A program made the translations under genes and the position numbers. From positions 16,018 through 80,017 of the forward strand of contig NZ_BBIU01000036.1 of the NCBI RefSeq assembly GCF_000730645.1: 64,000 nucleotides of DNA, in the 5' to 3' direction. A model generated the notes under the pieces. The model was given only the letters and a program-made list of their open reading frames with translations, was not told where the DNA came from and made no database searches. This stretch comes from Pseudomonas parafulva NBRC 16636 = DSM 17004 (GTDB lineage Bacteria > Pseudomonadota > Gammaproteobacteria > Pseudomonadales > Pseudomonadaceae). Shown here piece after piece: positions 59,266 to 64,000 of the stretch; position 1 is the first letter of the stretch, and each line of letters starts with the position of its first letter.

Positions 59266-61250
59266 ATGCGGCGCTGGTGATACCCGAACTCGGCCAGTTG
59301 GCGATGATACTGGCCATCTGTTTTGCGGCTGTGCAGGCCAGTATTCCGCTGCTTGGCGCCTGGCGTGGCGACAGCCTGTGGATGAACCTGGCACGCCCCG
59401 CGGCCTGGGGCCAGTTTGCGTTCCTGGCCTTCGCCTTTGCTTGCCTGACCCATGCGTTCATGACCGACAACTTCTCGGTGGCGTATGTGGCCAGCAACTC
59501 TAACAGCGCGTTGCCCTGGTACTACAAGTTCAGTGCCGTATGGGGCGCCCACGAGGGTTCCTTGCTGCTGTGGGCGCTCATATTGGGTGGCTGGACCTTT
59601 GCCGTATCGGTGTTCTCGCGGCAACTGCCCCAAGTCATGCTGGCCCGCGTGCTGGCGGTGATGGGCATGATCAGCGTGGGCTTCCTGAGCTTCCTGATCA
59701 TCACCTCCAACCCGTTCCAGCGCTTGCTGCCGCAGGTGCCGGTCGATGGCCGCGACCTCAACCCGTTGCTGCAGGACATCGGCCTGATCGTTCACCCGCC
59801 GATGTTGTACATGGGCTACGTGGGCTTTTCGGTGGCCTTCGCCTTCGCCATCGCCGCGCTGCTCGGTGGCCGCCTGGATGCGGCGTGGGCGCGCTGGTCG
59901 CGGCCCTGGACCATCGTCGCCTGGGCGTTTCTGGGTGTGGGCATCACCCTGGGTTCATGGTGGGCCTACTATGAGCTGGGCTGGGGCGGCTGGTGGTTCT
60001 GGGACCCGGTCGAGAACGCCTCGTTCATGCCATGGCTGGTAGGCACGGCGCTCATCCACTCGCTGGCGGTGACCGAAAAGCGCGGTGTGTTCAAGAGCTG
60101 GACGGTGCTGCTGGCCATCGCGGCGTTTTCCCTCAGCCTGCTGGGCACCTTCCTGGTGCGGTCGGGCGTGCTCACCTCGGTTCACGCCTTTGCAGCCGAC
60201 CCCTCGCGCGGCATCTTCATCCTGTTCTTCCTGCTGTTCGTGGTGGGCGGCTCGCTCACGCTGTTCGCCCTGCGTGCGCCGGTGGTCAAGAGCCAGGTGG
60301 GCTTCGGCCTGTGGTCGCGTGAAACACTGCTGCTGGCCAACAACCTGGTACTGGTGGTAGCGGCCTCGATGATTCTGCTGGGCACGCTGTACCCGCTGGT
60401 ACTCGATGCCCTGACAGGGGCCAAGCTGTCGGTTGGCCCGCCGTACTTCGATGCGTTGTTCCTGCCGTTGATGGCGCTGTTGATGCTGGTGTTGGGCGTG
60501 GGCGTGGTGGTGCGCTGGAAGGACACCCCCGGCAAGTGGCTGGCCAGCATGATGACCCCGGTGCTGATCGGCAGCGCAGTGATGGCACCGCTGGCAGGGT
60601 TTGTCGTTGACGACTTCGACTGGCCAGCCCTGGCCACCTTTGCCCTGGCAGCCTGGGTAGTGCTGGGTGGGGTGCGCGATATCCTCGACAAGACCCGCCA
60701 CAAAGGGTTGCTCAAGGGCCTGCCGGGCCTAGGTCGCAGCTACTGGGGCATGCAGGTGGCGCATCTTGGCCTGGCGGTATGTGCTTTGGGCGTGGTGTTG
60801 TCGAGCAACAACAGCGCCGAGCGTGACTTGCGCATGGCCCCGGGTGAAAGCGTGGAACTGGGCGGGTACCACTTCCTGTTCCAGGGCGCCAAGCATTTTG
60901 AAGGGCCGAACTTCATTTCCGACAAGGGCACCATCGTGGTCAGCCGCGAGGGCCGGGAAGTGGCCACGCTTCACCCCGAGAAACGCCTGTATACCGTGCA
61001 GCAGTCGATGATGACCGAAGCCGGTATCGACGCCGGCTTTACCCGCGACCTGTACGTGGCCCTGGGTGAACCGCTGGAAAACGGTGCCTGGGCGGTGCGG
61101 TTGCACATCAAGCCTTATGTCCGCTGGATCTGGCTGGGCGGTCTGCTGACTGGCCTTGGCGGGGTGCTGGCGGCCCTCGACCGGCGTTACCGCGTCAAGG
61201 TCAAGACTCGGGTGCGTGAGGCCCTGGGCGTGTCTGGAGCAGCTGCATGA
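59262..61250 (+). CDS. ccmF: Cytochrome c heme lyase subunit CcmF
   Basis: A 662-residue membrane protein with many transmembrane helices. The WWD heme-binding motif WGGWWFWDPVENASFMPWL and conserved histidines (HPPMLYMGYVG, HAFAADP) mark it. With CcmH and CcmI it attaches heme to apocytochrome c. It overlaps ccmE and ccmG by 4 bases each. Confidence 0.97.
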   Translation: MNAALVIPELGQLAMILAICFAAVQASIPLLGAWRGDSLWMNLARPAAWGQFAFLAFAFACLTHAFMTDNFSVAYVASNSNSALPWYYKFSAVWGAHEGSLLLWALILGGWTFAVSVFSRQLPQVMLARVLAVMGMISVGFLSFLIITSNPFQRLLPQVPVDGRDLNPLLQDIGLIVHPPMLYMGYVGFSVAFAFAIAALLGGRLDAAWARWSRPWTIVAWAFLGVGITLGSWWAYYELGWGGWWFWDPVENASFMPWLVGTALIHSLAVTEKRGVFKSWTVLLAIAAFSLSLLGTFLVRSGVLTSVHAFAADPSRGIFILFFLLFVVGGSLTLFALRAPVVKSQVGFGLWSRETLLLANNLVLVVAASMILLGTLYPLVLDALTGAKLSVGPPYFDALFLPLMALLMLVLGVGVVVRWKDTPGKWLASMMTPVLIGSAVMAPLAGFVVDDFDWPALATFALAAWVVLGGVRDILDKTRHKGLLKGLPGLGRSYWGMQVAHLGLAVCALGVVLSSNNSAERDLRMAPGESVELGGYHFLFQGAKHFEGPNFISDKGTIVVSREGREVATLHPEKRLYTVQQSMMTEAGIDAGFTRDLYVALGEPLENGAWAVRLHIKPYVRWIWLGGLLTGLGGVLAALDRRYRVKVKTRVREALGVSGAAA

Positions 61251-61783
61251 AACGTTGGATCATGGTGGTGCCACTGGCGGTATTCCTGCTGGTGGCGGTA
61301 TTCCTCTACAAAGGGTTGTTCCTCAAGCCCGAAGAGCTGCCTTCGGCAATGATTGGCAAGCCGTTCCCGGTATTCTCCCTGGCATCATCCCAAGGCGACC
61401 GCACGCTCACCCAGGCTGATTTGCAGGGCCGCCCGGCGCTGGTGAACGTGTGGGCGACCTGGTGTTCGTCGTGCAAGGTCGAGCACCCCTACCTGAACCA
61501 GCTTGCCCAGCAGGGTGTGGTGATCTACGGGGTCAACTACAAGGACGACAACGCGGCTGCGCAGAAGTGGCTGGCCGAGTTCCACAACCCCTACCAGCTG
61601 GATATCCGTGACGAGGAGGGCACCCTGGGGTTGGACCTGGGCGTCTACGGCGCGCCGGAAACCTTCCTGATCGATGCCGAGGGCGTTATCCGCTACAAAC
61701 ATGTGGGGGTGGTCGATGCCACCGTCTGGCGTGAGCAACTGGCACCGCTCTACCAGGGCCTGGTTGACGAGGCCCGGCCATGA
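61247..61783 (+). CDS. ccmG: Periplasmic thioredoxin CcmG/DsbE
   Basis: A 178-residue thioredoxin-like protein with an N-terminal membrane anchor and the redox motif WCSSC (in WATWCSSCKVEHPYL). It reduces apocytochrome cysteines before heme attachment. Conserved YGAPETFLID is the cis-proline area. It overlaps ccmF and ccmH. Confidence 0.95.
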   Translation: MKRWIMVVPLAVFLLVAVFLYKGLFLKPEELPSAMIGKPFPVFSLASSQGDRTLTQADLQGRPALVNVWATWCSSCKVEHPYLNQLAQQGVVIYGVNYKDDNAAAQKWLAEFHNPYQLDIRDEEGTLGLDLGVYGAPETFLIDAEGVIRYKHVGVVDATVWREQLAPLYQGLVDEARP

Positions 61784-62256
61784 GGCGTTGGTTGGCGGCC
61801 GCAACCCTGGTACTGGGCGTGGCCGGTGTGGCGAGTGCGGCCATCGATACCTATCAGTTCCGTGACCAGGCCGAGCGGGAGCGCTACCAGCAACTGACCA
61901 AGGAATTGCGCTGCCCCAAGTGCCAGAACCAGGACATTGCCGATTCCAACGCCCCGATTGCAGCCGACCTGCGCCGGGAGATTTTCCGCATGCTTGGCGA
62001 GGGCCAGAGCAACCAGCAGATCGTCGACTTCATGGTCGACCGCTACGGTGACTTCGTGCGCTACAAGCCGGCCCTCAGCGGCCGCACTTGGCTGCTCTGG
62101 TTCGGCCCCGGCCTGTTGCTGGCGGGTGGCTTCGTGGTGCTGGCGATCATTGTGCGTCGGCGCCGCGTGACGGCTGTGCAGGGCACCGATCAACTGTCTG
62201 CCGACGAGCGTGAGCGTCTGGCCAAACTGCTGGAAAAAGAACGCACCCATGACTGA
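61780..62256 (+). CDS. ccmH: Cytochrome c maturation protein CcmH
   Basis: A 158-residue protein with a signal peptide, the redox motif LRCPKCQNQ and a C-terminal transmembrane helix (LLWFGPGLLLAGGFVVLAIIV). It keeps the apocytochrome thiols reduced. It overlaps ccmG by 4 bases and ccmI by 8. Confidence 0.96.
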   Translation: MRRWLAAATLVLGVAGVASAAIDTYQFRDQAERERYQQLTKELRCPKCQNQDIADSNAPIAADLRREIFRMLGEGQSNQQIVDFMVDRYGDFVRYKPALSGRTWLLWFGPGLLLAGGFVVLAIIVRRRRVTAVQGTDQLSADERERLAKLLEKERTHD

Positions 62257-63445
62257 ATTCTGGCTTAGCGCGGGCCTGCTGTTGCTCGCCGCTCTCAGCT
62301 TCTTGCTGATCCCGATCCTGCGTGGCCGGCGTCGGCAGCAGGAAGAAGACCGTACCGCACTGAACGTGGCGCTGTATCAGGAACGCGTGGCCGAGCTTGC
62401 TGCCCAGCAAGCCGCTGGTGTCCTGGACGGCGCGCAGTTGGACCAGGGCCGGGACGAGGCCGCCCGCGAGCTGCTGGCCGACACCGAGGGTGCCGAGCCC
62501 GCGCGCCTGCGCCACCTGGGTAAAGCCCTGCCACTGCTGGCAGCGGTGCTGGTGCCGCTGATGGCCCTGGGGCTGTACCTGCACTTTGGCGCTGCCGACA
62601 AAGTAGCCCTGACCCAGGAATTCGCCCAGGCGCCGAAGTCGATGGACGAGATGACCACGCGCCTGGAGCGGGTGGTGCAGGCCCAGCCGGACTCTGCCGA
62701 GGCGGTGTATTTCCTGGGCCGTGCCTACATGGCCGAGCAACGGTCCGAGGATGCCGCCCGTACCTTCGAGCACGCTGTGGGTTTGGCGGGGCGGCAGCCT
62801 GAGTTGTTGGGGCAGTGGGCGCAGGCGTTGTACTTTGCCGCCGACAAGCAGTGGAGCCCGCAGGTGCAGGCGTTGACCGATGAGGCGCTGAAGGCCGACC
62901 CCAACGAGGTCACCAGCCTGGGCCTGCGCGGTATCGCCGCGTTCGAGGGAGAGCGCTACCAGGAGGCCATCGATTACTGGAAGCGCCTGTTGGCGCAGTT
63001 GCCACAAGGCGACGCTTCGCGTGCCGCGCTGCAGGGCGGTATCGACCGCGCCGCCGAGCGCTTGGGCGGTGCTGCTGGCCAAGCGTCCCAGCCGGCGCCG
63101 GCCACAGCACGGTTGAAGGTTAGGGTCGAACTGGCGCCTGCCTTGCAGGGCAAGGTACGGCCGGACGATACGGTATTCATCTTTGCCCGCGCCAGTAATG
63201 GCCCGCCTATGCCGCTGGCGGCGAAGCGGGTGACGGTGGCGCAATTGCCGATCGAGGTGGAGTTGACGGACGCCGATGCGATGATGCCGCAGATGAAACT
63301 GTCGGATTTCGCCGAAGTCCAACTGGTTGCACGGGTGTCGAGGGGTGGCCAGCCCACCCGTGGTGAATGGCGTGGGCAAGGTGCCCCTTTACCAGTTGCG
63401 ACCCAGGCCACCCAGCATCTGACGATCGACAGCCCTGACCTGTAA
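62249..63445 (+). CDS. ccmI: Cytochrome c maturation chaperone CcmI
   Basis: A 398-residue membrane protein with an N-terminal helix (FWLSAGLLLLAALSFLLIPIL), a second helix (LPLLAAVLVPLMALGLYL, about 95-115) and periplasmic TPR repeats (SAEAVYFLGRAYMAEQRSEDAARTFEHAVGLA). It binds apocytochrome c tails. The ATG at 62249 overlaps ccmH; a longer frame from 62210 is rejected. Confidence 0.95.
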   Translation: MTEFWLSAGLLLLAALSFLLIPILRGRRRQQEEDRTALNVALYQERVAELAAQQAAGVLDGAQLDQGRDEAARELLADTEGAEPARLRHLGKALPLLAAVLVPLMALGLYLHFGAADKVALTQEFAQAPKSMDEMTTRLERVVQAQPDSAEAVYFLGRAYMAEQRSEDAARTFEHAVGLAGRQPELLGQWAQALYFAADKQWSPQVQALTDEALKADPNEVTSLGLRGIAAFEGERYQEAIDYWKRLLAQLPQGDASRAALQGGIDRAAERLGGAAGQASQPAPATARLKVRVELAPALQGKVRPDDTVFIFARASNGPPMPLAAKRVTVAQLPIEVELTDADAMMPQMKLSDFAEVQLVARVSRGGQPTRGEWRGQGAPLPVATQATQHLTIDSPDL

Positions 63446-63457
63446 GAGAGCCTTGCC

Positions 63458-63877
63458 ATGCACAGTTCCGTACGCCTGACCTTGATTGCCCTGGCTTTGG
63501 GTTTGTCTGCCTGTACGGGGCATGGCCCGGCGACCCAGCCGGAGCCGCCGGTGGACCGGGCGCCACCTCCGCAGGGGCCGATTATCAAGCCGTTGCCGGG
63601 TGGGCAGCCTTCCACGCCGGTGGGCAAGCCGGCGCCCGCGCCGAAGCCGGTACCGCGCACGTCGGCGAGCTTTGCACCGCCGCCGGGTGGGGCCAGCCAT
63701 TGGGACCCGAAGTTGGGGGTTTATGTGTTGGATAAGCAGCCTAATACGTTTTATCGGCAGCGCACTTATTATCGGTTTGATAATGGGTGGAGTTGGTCGT
63801 TGAGCCCGAATGGGCCTTGGCAGGCTACGGACAGTAGTGGTGTGCCGGGTGGGTTGGGGCGGGCCTTTGGTAATTAA
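63458..63877 (+). CDS. Proline-rich lipoprotein of unknown function
   Basis: A 139-residue precursor with a lipoprotein signal (LGLSAC, Cys19), then a Pro-rich linker of about 60 residues (PEPPVDRAPPPQGP) and a small C-terminal domain (HWDPKLGVYVLDKQPNTFYRQRTYYRFDNGWSWSLSPNGPW). It would sit in the inner or outer membrane with the domain in the periplasm. The C-terminal tail is GC-poor for the region. It follows ccmI by 12 bases. I do not recognise a function. Confidence 0.8.
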   Translation: MHSSVRLTLIALALGLSACTGHGPATQPEPPVDRAPPPQGPIIKPLPGGQPSTPVGKPAPAPKPVPRTSASFAPPPGGASHWDPKLGVYVLDKQPNTFYRQRTYYRFDNGWSWSLSPNGPWQATDSSGVPGGLGRAFGN

Positions 63878-63907
63878 GTGATGCCACACTCGCCCTACCG
63901 GAACCCT

Positions 63908-63939
63908 GTAGGAGCGAGCGCAGCTCGCGATGCGCCGCC
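63908..63939 (+). repeat. REP half-site after the last gene
   Basis: GTAGGAGCGAGCGCAGCTCGCGATGCGCCGCC matches the first arm of the pair at 34185 almost exactly, and the reverse complement of the core at 8724. Confidence 0.8.
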
Positions 63940-63940
63940 T

Positions 63941-63984
63941 GTGCTCTTGCTCTCGCTCTCGCTGTTGCTCTTGCTCTTGCTTCT
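63941..63984 (+). repeat. Low-complexity CTCTTG/CTCTCG tract
   Basis: A run of CTCTTGCTCTCGCTCTCGCTG-type 6-base units, then CTCTTG repeats, with no gene. It is close to the right edge of the window, so its full length is not visible. Confidence 0.75.
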
Positions 63985-64000
63985 AAGTGCGCGATAGACC

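Overview
The window is a high-GC chromosomal segment that reads as the main flagellar and chemotaxis cluster of a Pseudomonas, most likely of the P. putida group. The evidence is the gene order (flgF-L, fliC-flaG-fliDST, fleQ-fleSR, fliE-J, fliK-R, flhB, flhA-flhF-fleN-fliA, cheYZAB-motCD-parA-parP-cheW, then ccmA-I), the Pseudomonas-specific regulators FleQ, FleSR, FleN and HsbRA/HptB, and copies of a putida-type REP (extragenic palindromic) repeat. It starts in the last codons of flgE and ends just after a small lipoprotein gene downstream of ccmI. No tRNA, rRNA, CRISPR array or intact insertion sequence was recognised.

Layout. 1-8700: end of flgE, a tiny secreted protein, then flgFGHIJKL (rod, L/P rings, rod cap/muramidase, hook-filament junction) behind a sigma-54-type promoter. 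8700-10250: a lone ketoacyl-ACP-synthase-III-like gene bracketed by REP repeats, in the slot where other pseudomonads carry flagellin glycosylation islands; it ends at a strong terminator. 10250-14420: fliC from a sigma-28 promoter, then flaG, fliD, fliS and a fliT-like gene. 14579-18712: the regulators fleQ, fleS, fleR. 18886-24790: fliEFGHIJ. 24871-27273: hsbA-hsbR-hptB, a signalling module. 27344-34120: fliK and fliLMNOPQR-flhB, with sigma-54-type promoters before fliK and fliL. 34121-37318: an accessory insert with REP pairs, a decayed duplicate of the flhB 3' end, a D-Ala-D-Ala-ligase-like gene and a convergent GntR/FCD regulator. 37319-42431: flhA-flhF-fleN-fliA. 42525-51420: cheY-cheZ-cheA-cheB-motC-motD-parA-parP-cheW-DUF2802. 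51456-56379, minus strand: a large toxin-like protein with a TcdA/TcdB-type glycosyltransferase domain, a FlhB-C-terminal-like protein and a FliK-like protein. 56541-63445: ccmABCDEFGHI (cytochrome c maturation), then a lipoprotein.

How the parts work together. FleQ with RpoN drives the GG-N10-GC promoters (seen before flgF, fleS, fliE, fliK and fliL). FleSR drives a later tier in related species, and FliA (sigma-28) drives fliC. FlhF and FleN set flagellar position and number. The Che proteins, ParA and ParP organise the polar chemoreceptor array, and MotCD is a second stator. The ccm genes are an unrelated housekeeping operon.

The parts most worth a second look are the 902-residue glycosyltransferase-toxin-like gene beside the chemotaxis operon, the flhB-flhA insert with its flhB duplication scar, the orphan KASIII gene, four degenerate repeats inside CheA, and the sequence shift in the middle of fliC. 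All family assignments come from reading the sequence; no database search was run.
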